Shown here: positions 22,291 through 35,400 of the stretch, in pieces
Numbering within the stretch: position 1 is the first letter of the stretch
Layout: every line of letters begins with the position of its first letter
Assembly (NCBI RefSeq): GCF_014066305.1
Contig: NW_023501037.1
Location: 1,488,501-1,552,500 of the forward strand
DNA: 64,000 nt
DNA from: Letharia columbiana
Lineage: Eukaryota > Ascomycota > Lecanoromycetes > Lecanorales > Parmeliaceae
Direction: 5' to 3'
The notes under the pieces: generated by a model
Database searches by the model: none
What the model was told of the DNA's origin: nothing
Seen by the model: only the letters and a program-made list of their open reading frames with translations
Program-made: the position numbers and the translations under genes

Positions 22291-23476
22291 AATTAAATTC
22301 ATAATAAGTAATTAATTTATACTTTAATTGAAGATTTACTTAGAAGTATAAAATCGAAATTTATAAATTTTAAATTATTTAAAAGCGTAAGTTATATTCT
22401 ATAATTTGTAAAAAAAAAAAAAAAAAAAAAAAGAGAAATTATATTAATAATAAGTTTATAGAGAGTTACGCGAATAATAGAAAAGCCTAAATACTAACTA
22501 AATGAAGATTACGATTTTTCTCTATTAAATTTCTATATGTAAATATCATAATTCTTCATTAATAGTCTATTCTTCGTTTATTACTATCTAGAATAGTCTA
22601 TAATCTTTTTAAATATATTAATTATATACTTATTTATTAACTAAAAGAGAAAAATTTAAGTATTAAATTATATATGAAACGACTCTTAATCTTCTAGCTT
22701 AATTTAGATTAATATTTAGACTTTTTATAAGAGTAATATGAAAATATAGATATAAGAGTAATATATAATAAAGATAATTATTCTTCTACTAAGAAGTAAC
22801 TACTTATTATACTAAGCTAAGGTTCTTACTAAGATACCTCCTTAGTAGATACGAAGATAAATAAAACTATATATCTATATAGTTACGATAGCTTATTATA
22901 ATAATATATTATTAATAAAAAAGCTTATAGCGATCTCGATATATATATAAGTAAGAAGTATATAAGTAAAGAAGTTATTATTAAGTAGTAAATATAGGTA
23001 GTAAGCTCTTATATAGTTAATTTCTTTCTTCTCGATATTATAATCGCAATAGCCGTAGTAGACTTCGAAGATTCGATTATAAAAGGCTTCTATAATAATA
23101 GTAAAGGTAGTAATAATATAATAGCGGAAGGCTTTTATAAGATCGTTAATAGCGAAGATAATAATGATAGCGGAGGTAATAGCGAAGATAGAGATATATC
23201 GATCTCGTAGTCTCTCGATATAGCGGTCTCATAGTCTCTTATTAATTTCGAAGTATCGTCTAGATACTTAATATTATACTATTAATCGTACTTAGAGCTA
23301 TATTCTTTCTAATATATTAGATATTTAATTAACTAACTCTTATTATAACGTCTAATACGCTTATTAAGTAAGAATTATAGCTTATATAACTTATAATTCT
23401 TAATATCGCCTTTTACGTAAATAGAATTAAACTTCTTTAATAGTAATTTATAAAAAGAATTAATATTAGCGGGCTA
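22291..23476. other. AT-rich RIP-mutated DNA, no gene
   Basis: Very AT-rich, with CpA and TpG nearly missing and scattered surviving CpG. Contains an uninterrupted run of 23 A (22,410-22,432) near the boundary. No protein similarity or repeat structure readable beyond short AT words. Confidence 0.7.
22410..22432 (+). repeat. A23 homopolymer near the boundary
   Basis: A run of 23 A. It could be the 3' tail of a retroposed element lying to its left, or a simple repeat; only about 130 bases of AT-rich DNA separate it from the gene island, so no parent element can be seen. Confidence 0.6.
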
Positions 23477-23906
23477 CATCTGCAATCTAAAGTTTCTACA
23501 AAATTTAAATTGCTGATCGCGCGTTTGTCGCGGAAATTACAAATCCGCCGAATTAGTAAATCTATTAGAATCTATCTAATTCCGCCGATTATAACTATTT
23601 TAATCTTTTGCTGTTCTACTAATTTAGTAGTATATATATAAAAAAGAGTTTATAATCGACGTTCGACGTAGGTTCTCGATAATAAATATTATATTAACTT
23701 AAATTTAACTACGAAATTAGTATTTAATAAAATTAGTCGCGTGATATCTCTAATATAGCGTATAATAATACGTTATTAATAATATATATATTAATATCTT
23801 ATATATGAATGTACTTAGGTATATTGGTTTACGAAATTTTTAAGTTATTAAAATTTTTAAGTTACTAACTAATAGAACTATAAAAGATTAGATATAAGTA
23901 AAGTCT
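23477..23906 (-). mobile_element. Truncated CATCTGC-TIR element, type-A end
   Basis: Begins CATCTGCAATCT, then a GCGCG-containing subterminal block (TTGCTGATCGCGCGTTTGTC) and CGGCGGAATT-like words, and continues for about 430 bases as the reverse complement of the element at 31,855-32,487. Matching covers internal words such as TAATAAAATTAGTCGCGT and TAATATAGCGTATAATAAT. The match stops after AGATATAAGTAAAGTCT, so the last ~130 bases of the other end are missing. Read as a truncated copy in opposite orientation to the complete one. Confidence 0.75.
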
Positions 23907-24225
23907 TTAATAGACTATTTACTAATGTGTTTATATAGACTCAATTTATAATTTATTTTATTTGATATATAATTCTAGCTATACTATCGAGAATATAGAA
24001 TAAACTTTTTAATAACTAGATATATCGAGATAATAAGCTTACTTATCTATCTTAATAATAACTTTAAAAAAATCGATATAATATTAATTAATCTTATTTA
24101 TTTTAGTAATATTAATAGATTATAGAATAAAGTAGTTTTTATATAAGCGTAAGAGTATCTTATCTCTCTTTCTAAAGTATATAAGCTAATACTTATAATT
24201 ATAGTAGAATTTCTAAGATATTTAG

Positions 24226-24690
24226 ATAAAGCTTATTATATCGATAGCTTTAATCTTAATAATAATATATATCTACTATAGTAGTTCGAATAATATAATA
24301 AAATTAAAAGTTTTATTAAGAGAGAACTTATAAGAGAGCTTATTCGATAACTTAATTATAGTAGTCGATTATATATTATTAAGAAGTACTTATATATATA
24401 AAAGAATAATAAGTTATATTAAAGGCTTCTTTAAGATATATAGATAGAAATATAAAGTAATTTTAGTCGTCTAATTAATGCGTTTATTACTATTATCTAT
24501 TTAGAGATAATAAGTCGTAGAATATAGTAGTTTAACTTCTAATCTATTAAATATAGCTTTTTATAACTCTAATAAAAATTTGAGATCTCTATTAAATAGT
24601 AAGATCTTTAATATTCTCTAATTATCTATAATTCTATATCGAGATAATCTAGTAAAATAATAACTTACTCTTTAATACTTTAAATAGATT
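24226..24690 (+). pseudogene. Decayed reading frame, family not recognised
   Basis: One frame runs about 155 codons in which every stop I found is TAA or TAG, never TGA. That is what RIP makes from CAA/CAG glutamine codons and from TGG. Between stops the text has protein-like features, for example KSFIKRELIRELIR and SNFSRLINAFITIIYLEI. No domain was recognised; it may be the remnant of a transposon protein. Frame and limits were judged by eye. Confidence 0.4.
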
Positions 24691-27600
24691 TTTTAGAGAT
24701 ATAAGTAGTTCGCTTTATAAACTTATCTATAATAATTATCATATAATTAAATTTCTTATTAAATAATAATATAGTAAAAATAAATTTAAGTATTAAAATG
24801 TAAAAAGATAAAGTAAAACTCTTTATAGATTATAGATAATTATAAGACTTATAGCGATAAGTCTATAATATTAAATACTTAGAATAATATTTAATATAGC
24901 TATAAAGGTACTTAGATAATTTTTATATATATTATAATTTAGAGATTATATCGAAAGATCTTTCGAAATCTAAGTAATCGTTCTTATAGATAATTTTAAG
25001 AATATCTTTAATTAGTAATTAGAATATATATAATTATTTAAGATCGATAAATTTATTCTTATAAAAAATAAGATTAAGATTTATAATATTATAAATAAAA
25101 GAAAGCTTAACGCTCTCGCTCTTAGCTATTAATCTTATATTAATATTAATAATATTAATAATTCTTATCTAATATAGATCTATATTATATCTAATAAGAA
25201 GCCTACTATAAAAAACTTCGTTTATCTCTACTACGATAGTAGAGTAACTATAAATACTACTATAATTTATTACTTATATAGTATAAATATATAAAATATT
25301 AAGCTTTAAGTAGTCTTTAGATAATATTAATTTATCGATATTTATAAGATATAAAAAAGTATCTAATATAATATATTTCTTATTAGACTTATATCTTATA
25401 TTAAAACGAAATTAGCGAAGAAATTAAAAAGTATATATAAGCTATATATTTAATCTTATTATAAATATTATAAAAATAATAGAAGATTACTTTATAATAT
25501 CGAGAATAGTTAAATAATTAATTTAAATAATAATAAATCGCTTAAACGACTTTATAAGATATTAAATCTTTTTAATAATCTATATAAATTCTATTATCTC
25601 GAGTTCTATAGACTAATAATTCTTCTTAATAAAAATTAATATTCTTAATAAGTATATAATTAACTTTATAATAATTTTAGATAATTACTTAATATTAGAT
25701 ATAATAATATATTTCTTTTTAATATAAAATATCTATATATTAAAACTTTATTCTCTAGAGATATTTAAATCTATTTATAAATCTCTATTTAAATTAAAAT
25801 ATATAAGTAATAAGAGTTTACTTAAAGCTTTCTATAGGCTTTTAAAGCTTTATTTCTTTTATAAAATAGTCTTTAATAGATAAAGCTTAAAGAAGTAAAT
25901 ATAATATAAATTATTTTTAATTAATATCTCTTTAAATAAGCGAGTCTTTAATACTTATAGAGGATTAATAAGCTATATATAGTAGTAAATTAAACTTTTT
26001 AAATAATCTATTAATTTGAGATAGTATTTAAAATCACCGAGTGTATTGAAATAAGCGATCTTATTAATAACTTTTAGCTTATTTTTAACTATTATTATAT
26101 TAAAAGAATTAACTTAATAACTTAATAGATTAATATTAAAATATTTTAAAAAGATTTTTATAATTATAATAATAATATTATATTTAATTAAGATTTAAAA
26201 TAACTTTTATAGATATATAATATACTTCTTTAAGATTTTAAAGCTTAATATAATATTATTAATATATACTTAAATAAAGTCTTTAATAAGTTATAGAATT
26301 TTATTAATCTATTATTATATATAAGTTATAAAATTTATATATTCTATAATTAATATATTAAAAATCTTTTAATCTTAATAAGAAACTATAATAAATATAT
26401 AGTAATTATCGTAGTAAATAAATTATTAATAGAAGAAAGATATTATATCGAATATAGATAAATAAGTATATTTTAATAGTTTTACTATAATATCTAATTA
26501 TAATAATATAAGATATATATCTAAAATAATAAGATTATTTAAGCCTCTAATATTTATTATAACTCTTCTCTTTCGCTTATTATTTAATAATATTTTCTAG
26601 ATTATAAATATAAGATAGCTAAATAAAATAGACTTAATAATATATTCGAGCTTATTTTATTATTATAAATCGTTAAATATATTATTAATTATTTCTTTAT
26701 TACTAATATCTAGAAGATAGATCTTTATATAATTAAACTTTAATAGTCTACTTTACTAGTTATCGCGTAGTATAATCTTTATTTAATTATCTTTAAATAT
26801 CTTAATAAAGTCTTTATCTCTTTATAAGATAAAAAATTTATCGACTAAATCTATTAAAATCTAAGTATTATACTTATTATCGTAAACTATAATATCGTTT
26901 AATAGTTTAGTCTTTCTAATAAGATTTAATTAAGATATAATAGCGTTATAGACGAGCTATAAGAGGCTATTAGCTATATTTATTAATATTATTATAATAA
27001 GAGTAACTACTCTCTTAATCTAATTATTTATAATAAATCTATCTATAAAAGACTTCGATAAAGACTTTATAAAGAAGATATTTTTATAATTAACTTTATA
27101 TAGTATATCTAGATAAAGTTTCTTATAAATTTAAATAACTTAATTAGTTTTATTTTTAATTAAAACTTTAATAATATATAAATCTATAAGATAAGCGTAT
27201 ATAATTAAGTTTCGCTATACTATTAATTTGAAAATATAATCTCTCTTAAATAATTCTTCGAGAGAGTTAATAGATATTATAATATCTATATAAGATATTA
27301 TAATTAAAGTCTTATAAGTATAAATAATATATCTCTAATATAGACTACGTTATTAATTAATAATATTAATAATAATAATATAACTACTAATATATACTTT
27401 AACTTAAATAATATTAAATATAATCTTTTTAAGATCTATAATATTATTTTCTAATAATATATAGACTTTTAAATTATTAATAAAATAAATTTCCCTTTAA
27501 ATATAATAGAGAATCTTATTATCGTTTATCTTATTAATAGAGATATATATTAGAATTAGTATATACTTATTAATATTATATATAATTAAATCTAAGTCTT

Positions 27601-29428
27601 TAATATAGAAAGATAAAATTATTTTTTAAATCTTTATATAAGATAGTAATATTAATAATTATAGTTTATTCGCTAGAATAACTCTATAATCGATATTAAT
27701 ATAAATCTTTTTATCGATTATATTAGACTATAAACGTATAAAGATATAAGTATAATTCTACTCTTAAAAGATAAATTTTATATCTAGATTAGACTTCTTA
27801 ATAAAGTTAAAGTTAATAATTTTAATAGAATATAAATCTTAATAATAAAAGACTTTTAATTAATAAATAAAAGGCTTTACTTAATTATAAAAAGCTCTTA
27901 TAAATAACTCTTTTATAAATATTTATAAAGTTTTATTTTAAATACGAATAATATATTATAGTTTTAATAAATTATATAAATATCGATAAAGTTAATATAG
28001 ATCTCTTTATATAACTATTCTTTATAATTATTAGCGAAGCTTTTCTTAGATAATTCGCCTTAATAAGCTTTTTATATTTTATTATACTTTTAAAAGATAT
28101 TAGATTAATTCTTATTAATATAATTAGCTTAATTATAAATTATTTAATTATTATAATTAGCTTAATAAGTAGTAATCTAACTATAATAGATACCTTATAA
28201 CTATTATAGCTACTTATCTCTATTACTTTAATAACCGCGGTTATCTTATTTTAGAAATCTTCTATTTTAAGAAGAATTTAATTACTTAAATTAATTCGAG
28301 AATATTAAATCTAACGTATTTAGAGAACTAGCGATTTAAAGGCGTAGCGATATAATAAGCGAATAATTACTTTTCGAAGTATAATACTAATTTAATTAAT
28401 AATCGTATTATTAATTATTATAAGCGTATTATTCTCTATTATAAGATCTATTCTAATAATTAAAAGATTATCGCGAATAAAATTAAAACTAAAAAAAGTT
28501 AGATAATTAATTTCCGTAATTCTACTAACTTTAACGATTAATATTTAATTAATCTTATTGAAGATCTTATTAAAAAATTCGATTATTACGTTATTACTAT
28601 AATAATTAATTTTATTAAAGCCTTTAATAAAATAGCTTAGATATTTTAAATTATATATTTTTCTTTAATTTAAATACTTAAATAAATAAAGAAATCGATA
28701 TTATAGTAGATAATAAATTTATAAAAATATATAAGTTTATTATAATATCTTAATAAATAAAAATTAATTAATTTTTAATATTATCTATATTAATAGACTT
28801 AGTATAATAAATAACTACTTATATATAGTCTAAAGACTCTCTTCTATTATATATATTTATTAGAGTATACTTCTTAATAATAAAATAAGCGAGTATTATT
28901 CTAATCGATTTCTTAAATCGTCTTAATAGTATTTTATATTATTTCTTAATATCATTATTTATCTATAGATTAAGCTTTTTAAAATTTAATAATCTAATAA
29001 TATATTATAATAACGCTATATCTCTTAATATAATATTAAAATTAACTTTAATTATAGAGAAATCTTTTATAATAGCTATATCCCGTAGTTATTTAATAAA
29101 AAGAATAATACTATAAAAGTAGATATCTTTATTAATTATAATAATCTCATTTTCTTCATAAAATTTATCGAGATAAAGATTAAAGTAATTAAAATTTAAT
29201 AAATTTTATTAATTAAAAGCGCTTAACGAGGTAGATAACTTTTTAAATAAATCTTATAACTTTAATTATTCTATAAAATTTATAAAGCTAGATAATATTT
29301 ATAGATTTTATAATACTTAGATTATAACTCTTTAAATAATATTATTAATATTTTACTAAAGCTATTAATAATTAAAAAAAGAATTTAAAATTATAATATT
29401 ATTATTACGTTCCCGATATAGCGTAAGA

Positions 29429-29511
29429 ACTTAATATATCGCTTTCTTTTCTTTCTTCGAGAAATCTTACTAGCGTGACTTAGTATATCGCTTTCTTTTC
29501 TTTCTTCGAGA
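29429..29511 (+). repeat. Direct repeat of 34 bases, spacing 49
   Basis: The word ACTTA(A/G)TATATCGCTTTCTT followed by TTCTTTCTTCGAGA occurs at 29,429-29,462 and again at 29,478-29,511. The single difference is a transition. Pyrimidine-rich; possibly part of a long terminal repeat or promoter of a lost element. Confidence 0.75.
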
Positions 29512-30328
29512 ACGTTTATAGCTTTAGCTTATTAATTAATCAATCATAATTAGAACTAAGAAATACCTTTTCCTTCTTTATAAAACTCCTTTTTAGAAGT
29601 ATATATATACTTCTTATATAGTATTTCTAATAATTAATAATAATACTTAACTTTCCTATATTCTTTAACTATTATCCTTATTATTTTCTATATTAAAGAC
29701 ACTATTCTTATATTAAAAAGTTTTACTTCTATTACTTTCTTAAAAAAGAATTTTTTTCTAAAAGAAAGAATCGCTATAAGAGCTACTTAATTCCCCTCAT
29801 CTTTTTAAATAACTTTCCTTCTCTTAAAGAAAACTTATCTCTTATCTTTAATACTTTTCTTTCTTTTCGATAGAGCTTTCTTTTTATTTCTTTCTATATC
29901 TTTCTTTATAATAAAATATAACTATTTATAATCGACGAAGTTAGAAAGCCTATTCTATTAGACTTAACGATTTCACTTATCTTTTAATTTTAAGCTTTCT
30001 TAATAAAAAATCCTAAACTCTATAAGTAGATTCTTAACGAGAATTATTATTAAATTATTAAATTAATTATATAGACTTACGATTTACTTATCGATATTCT
30101 TTATAATTAAGATCTATATATTTAATGAAATCGATCTTAGAGTATTAACTCGATTTCTTCTTCGAAGATTACTTAATTAGAGAAACCTCTTATCTATCCT
30201 CTTTCTTAGAATTATAATTTTAGATTTATAAATACTCTAATAGAAGTAATTATTATCTTTATATAAGAAGTTTATTATTATATAAATAGTAATTACTTTC
30301 TTATTTAGTAAGTTAGAATAACTCGCCT

Positions 30329-30460
30329 CATCTGCAAATCTGAAAAGTTCCTTTCCGTACGATTTTCGTCGAGTCCGCATCATAAGCATAATTTAGCACG
30401 ATTTAGTCTATTAAGTAGACTTTATCTATATCTAACTCTTTTTATTAATTTAATAATTAA
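30329..30460 (+). mobile_element. CATCTGC-TIR element, type-B end (fragment)
   Basis: Starts CATCTGCAAATCTGAAAAGT then TTCCTTTCCGTACGATTT and GTCCGCATCATAAGCA. About 110 bases match the left end of the element at 31,855 with differences that are all C/T or G/A transitions, as RIP would make. Beyond TAACTCTTTT similarity fades, so only this end is recognisable. Confidence 0.7.
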
Positions 30461-31854
30461 ATATAATAAACTTCGCGTTTAGTAAATTAAGATAGTATTT
30501 ATTCGAGTTAACTAGATTTTAAAGCGATTATAAGCTATTAATTTAATAGTATATATCTAAAAATTCGAGAAACTATACGTAAGATAGGTTTTCTAGATTA
30601 TTCGAGTTAAATAATATTATTAATAATAATAATATCTATTAAAAGTTTAATTCGATTAATTAAATATATATTAGAGAGGTTTTTAAGACTATTCGAGCTA
30701 AATAGTATTATTAATTATAATAATATTTATAAAAATTCTAGATTAGCTAGTCTCGCTAGTAATATTAATATTTATAGCGTATTCGAATTAAACGATATCG
30801 TTAGTTATAATAACGTCTCTAGAGTATTCGATTCGAATTAAATTCGATACCTCTAGATATCTAGTAAAAGTTATCGATTTAAGATTTACCGCGATATCTT
30901 ATTATAATATTAATAATATTTATAATCTCTAAGATATAAATTCTTAAATAATTAGAATTTTAAGCGCTATAGCGATATTTAATCCTTTATTAATTCTTAT
31001 TTAATTTATCTAATAGATAAAGAGACTAACTCTTTCTATTCTATTTACTATATTATATATTCTTTATATTTTTCCTTCTTATCTAGTATAACTTTATTAA
31101 TCTATAAATACTTATTCTCTTTATAGACTATTTTTTCTCTTATTCGCTATAATAGAGCTATAGACGATATATTAAAGTTTAGCCTTTTTTACTTATCTTC
31201 CCTACCTATTAAGACGCGGAGTATTTATACTTCGGGCTTAGAGAGATTCGAGTTCTAATTATTATTTATTAAACCGGTTTTTTTCTATTTAGTTATTTTA
31301 TATATCGATTATTTCTTAATAGCTTATAAGATCTTCTCGTTATCTTCGAGTAAATTTAAATTTAACCTCTTAAATAATTTAATATTAGCGAATCTTAATA
31401 TAACTTCTTTTAAGGCGCTTACGAAGCTCGATTCCTCGATAATATTATTTAGCGAATTCTTATATAAGTTATTTAATTTAAAGAGTCTTTATATCTTTCT
31501 TATTAATCTAAGATATATCTTTAGAATACGCTATCGTAATATATAGTATATAATAAGTCTTTTCTATTATTCTATATCTCTTTAAAATTTCTTAATATAC
31601 TTATATATTTCTAAGAAGTATTATAATTATATAAGTAGTAAAATAATAGTAAAGAGCTTATCTTCGATTTTCTTATTATCTTATCTTTTAATATAAAAAT
31701 ATCTAGAACTATAATTCTTTAGATTATAATGAAAGGTAATTATTATAAGAATTATAATATTGCCGAGTAAGAGTAATTAAAGATACTTACTTCTTTATCT
31801 AAATTCGAGAGATACTCTCTTACTATAGAAGAAAATTTTATATAACGATGTAAC
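30461..31854. other. AT-rich DNA between TIR ends
   Basis: 1.4 kb of mutated DNA between the two same-facing type-B ends. Contains repeated ATTCGAGTTAA / ATTCGAGCTAAAT-like words at 30,500-30,860. No coding remnant recognised. Confidence 0.5.
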
Positions 31855-32487
31855 TATATCTGCAAATCTGAAAAGTTCCTTTCCGCACGATTTCCGCCGG
31901 GTCCGCATCATAAGCACGATTTAGCTTATTTAGTAGACTTTACCTATATCTAACTCTTTCCACCAGTTCAGTAACTATCTTAACTCTTTTCGTCAGTTCT
32001 ATTAATTTAGCAACTTCAAAAATTTTCAGCAACTTTAAAAATTTTATATAATGCACTCTAATACACTCTAAGTACTATTCTATATATATATGATATTAAT
32101 ATATATTATTATTAATATATATATTATTATACGCTATATTAGAGTATTACTTACGCGACTAATTTTATTAAATCGTCTAATTCTATAGTCAAATTTGAGT
32201 TAACGTTAATACTTATTATCGTAGAACCTTATCGTTATAATATCGATTATTAGAACTTTTCTTTTTTTATACGTATTACTACTAAACTAGTAGAACTAAT
32301 AGAAAAGATTAAGATAGTTATTAAACTGGCGGAATTTAGATAGATTCTAATTAGATTTACTAAATCGATAGAATTTGAGTAGATTCTAATTAGATTTACT
32401 AATCCGGCGGAATTTTATAATTTCCGCGATAAACGCGCGATTAGCAATTTCAAATTTTATAGAAACTTTTTAGATTTGCAGATATAT
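31855..32487 (+). mobile_element. Apparently complete 633-bp TIR element
   Basis: Left end TATATCTGCAAATCTG followed by AAAAGTTCC; right end the inverse, GAAACTTTTTAGATTTGCAGATATA, giving ~23-bp terminal inverted repeats with one transition mismatch. Inside, the right part carries two or three copies of a TTAGATTTACTAAT word beside GGCGGAATTT, the left part CCACCAGTTCAGTAACT / CGTCAGTTCT words, and the centre a long AT palindrome near 32,085-32,145. No coding capacity, so probably a non-autonomous (MITE-like) DNA transposon. It is much less RIP-mutated than its surroundings, consistent with its short length. Flanks end in TA on both sides, compatible with a TA target duplication, but other copies do not all agree. 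Confidence 0.75.
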
Positions 32488-35400
32488 CAATTGGGATAAG
32501 AAGCGTCCCTTATTCTAGAGACTATTAGCTGAAGAAACCGGTCGACCTAAGTTCCGTGAAATATATTATATTCTATCTATTTTATGGATCTCGGATATAT
32601 AAATTGAAGATCGACTAATAAGTCGCTAACTACCGCCTTTATATCTTCGAACAACGATATTATATAAACCTTAAAGATAAGATTAAACGATATTCCGAAT
32701 TTTCTTTATTAAGGTTAAACGAAAATCGTCTATATAGTCGAAAAGCTATATTCTTATTAGAAAGAGCTCGAAGTATTAATAATAATAATTAGTTAAGAGT
32801 ATTAATATCTTTCTTATCTTAAAACTTATAGATTAATTATTAATACTTCGTATAAATCGAGTATTCTTATAGAGTTATTATTTTTAATTTTTTTATATTT
32901 TAATTATTACTTAACTAAGCGCGTTAATATAATACTTTAATTAGAGACTTAGCTCTTAAAGATTTAGATATTTAAAATCTTCGTTAATTATAATTATTAT
33001 AAATAAGATAACTCTTATCGTCTTAAATATATTAAGATACTCTTTCTTAATATTATAATCACGCTCTTTTTATTATATTAAATTATTCTAAAGCGCGATC
33101 TAACGATTATCTTTATTTAAGCTATCTTATAAAGTATAATCTATATATCTTTCTTTATTTTAATCTATTAACGATATATAATCTAGTATTATTAGAGATA
33201 TTAATAAAGCTTTAAATTCTCTTATTTTATTTAATAGGCGTATCGGCGAGGAATTTAAACGAGTTATATATTAATAATACGACTTCGATATAATAGCGTT
33301 TAATAACTCTATTTAATATAATACTTTTTAATATTAAATTACTTATAATAATTTAGTTATTATTCTATTATATTTAGAATATATATTTATTCTTATATCG
33401 AAGTTTTATATAAAGTATTCTAGCTTTATTATTATAAAGGCGATTTCTCTTAATAAGTTATTTTCTATCTCGACTTAGTATATATTTATTAACTTAAATA
33501 TTTAATTATATAGTATATTCTTACTTCGCCTTATTAATTCTAATTCTTTATTACTAATAAGAATTATTCTAAATTCTATAATTTATATTAGCTAGTTTAT
33601 ATTAATATTACTTAATTTTAAAACTAATTAATTAATAATTAATATTATTACTCTTTATTCTAAATTTAGTAATCTTAATACTCGATTAAGATTCGAATAA
33701 GAGTTTTTCTATCGCTTTCTATTAAGATATTAACTCGATAAAAAATATAGATTAAATAAGAATATATCGAGTTTATAACCTTCGCCTTTATTTTTAACTT
33801 TAAAAGAGAAATCTTTTCTAATATTTATAATAGTATATAAAACTAAGAGAGTGCTATTAATATTAGAGAAAGCTTTATTATATATAATAATTATAATTAT
33901 TAATAATTTCTTTATCTTCTATAAACTAATAAGATTATTTAAAAATTTATTATCGTTATAATTAGATATTATATATATATTCTTTTTAGATTTATATATT
34001 CTACGATGTTTAAGCGATTTAGAATCTATCTATCTATATTCTTTAACGCGTCTTTTTCTCTTATTAATCTTTTTTATTTTACTCGCTTTCTATTAATATA
34101 TAATTAATAATATCTTCGCGAATAAATAGATTATAATTTATATTTTCTATCTTCTTAACTTTCTTCTTTCTTCTAATATTTTTAACTCTCTTTATCGCTA
34201 TTCTCTTTTTTATATTTTACTTTAAAATTTCTATAATCTCTATAATTTGAATATAGTAAGCTTATTTAATAGAATATAAAGTATTATAAATCTTCTATTA
34301 TTATTAAAAGTTAGAATAAAATTAATATTAAATATTAAAGATAATAATAGATAAAATATAAAAGTAAATATATTTAAATAGGTGGAAAAATAAAAGAATA
34401 GAGGAAAGTTATTAATTTGAAAAGAGGGGTTATTAATTAACGCGTTTTTAACTTATTTAAATTAAAGCGCGTTAAATTTTTATTTAAATTCGACTACTTA
34501 TTTAACTTAGATACTCTATTTAAACTAAATAATATTTTTACTAATAATTTCTATTCGAATTAGATAAATTTTTTATTAATAATTAATATTAAGTTAATTA
34601 TTATCTATTATTAAATATTATTACTCTAATTATACTTCTCTATTTACTTTTCTATTCTTAAGTATTTTTTTATAAATAATATCTATTTTAATATATATAA
34701 TTATAGATTTTTTAATATAAATATTTATCGATAATAATTATTTTAATATATTAATAATATATTTTATTTTTTAAATAGCGCTATATATAAAGTTATAATT
34801 TATATAATTATCGATAATAATACTATTATAAACTTTATAACTATTAAAAATAACGTATAATTCTTTTTAATAATTCGAAGCTATTTTATATATAATAGTA
34901 TATTTCTATTATAATTAATATCGCCTTTTTATAATCTCTATTAATAAGATATAGAGATTAAATATTAGCTTTAACGCCTTTTATATTACCTCTCTCTATT
35001 TAATAAAGATTACATATTTTTTTTAATCGAAGTTTACTAAGATATAGCCTATAAAGAAAACTTATATTAATAGATTTTTTAGAAGTTATTTAAGTTTAAT
35101 ATTATTAAATAATATAAGGCGTTAGCTATATTAAAGATAAAAATCTTATATTATATAAAGCGTAAGAAGATATTTAGAGAAAGTAGAGATTATAGATTAT
35201 TTTAATAAGATAGATCTTTTATATTATAGAATTTCTCGAAATTAATTAAGCTTTAAAAAATATAACGATTATAATATAAATATCTAACTATTTCTTATAT
35301 ATATATATATTACAACTTCGAATCCTTTCGCTAATAGCGAGAATAATTAATTTAAACTATTATATCGCTTTATATATTCCTCTTAATATCTTTATTATCT

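Larger units (their letters stand above)
23907..30328. other. AT-rich RIP-mutated repeats, unidentified
   Basis: 6.4 kb of heavily mutated DNA. One long decayed reading frame is noted separately (24,226-24,690) and a 34-base direct repeat at 29,429/29,478. A slightly less mutated patch lies at 29,400-29,800. I could not identify any transposon domain with confidence on either strand. Confidence 0.6.

Noticed and set aside
32085..32145. Long AT palindrome as a separate element
   Set aside because: It lies inside the 633-bp TIR element and its counterpart is present in the inverted copy near 23,770, so it belongs to that element.
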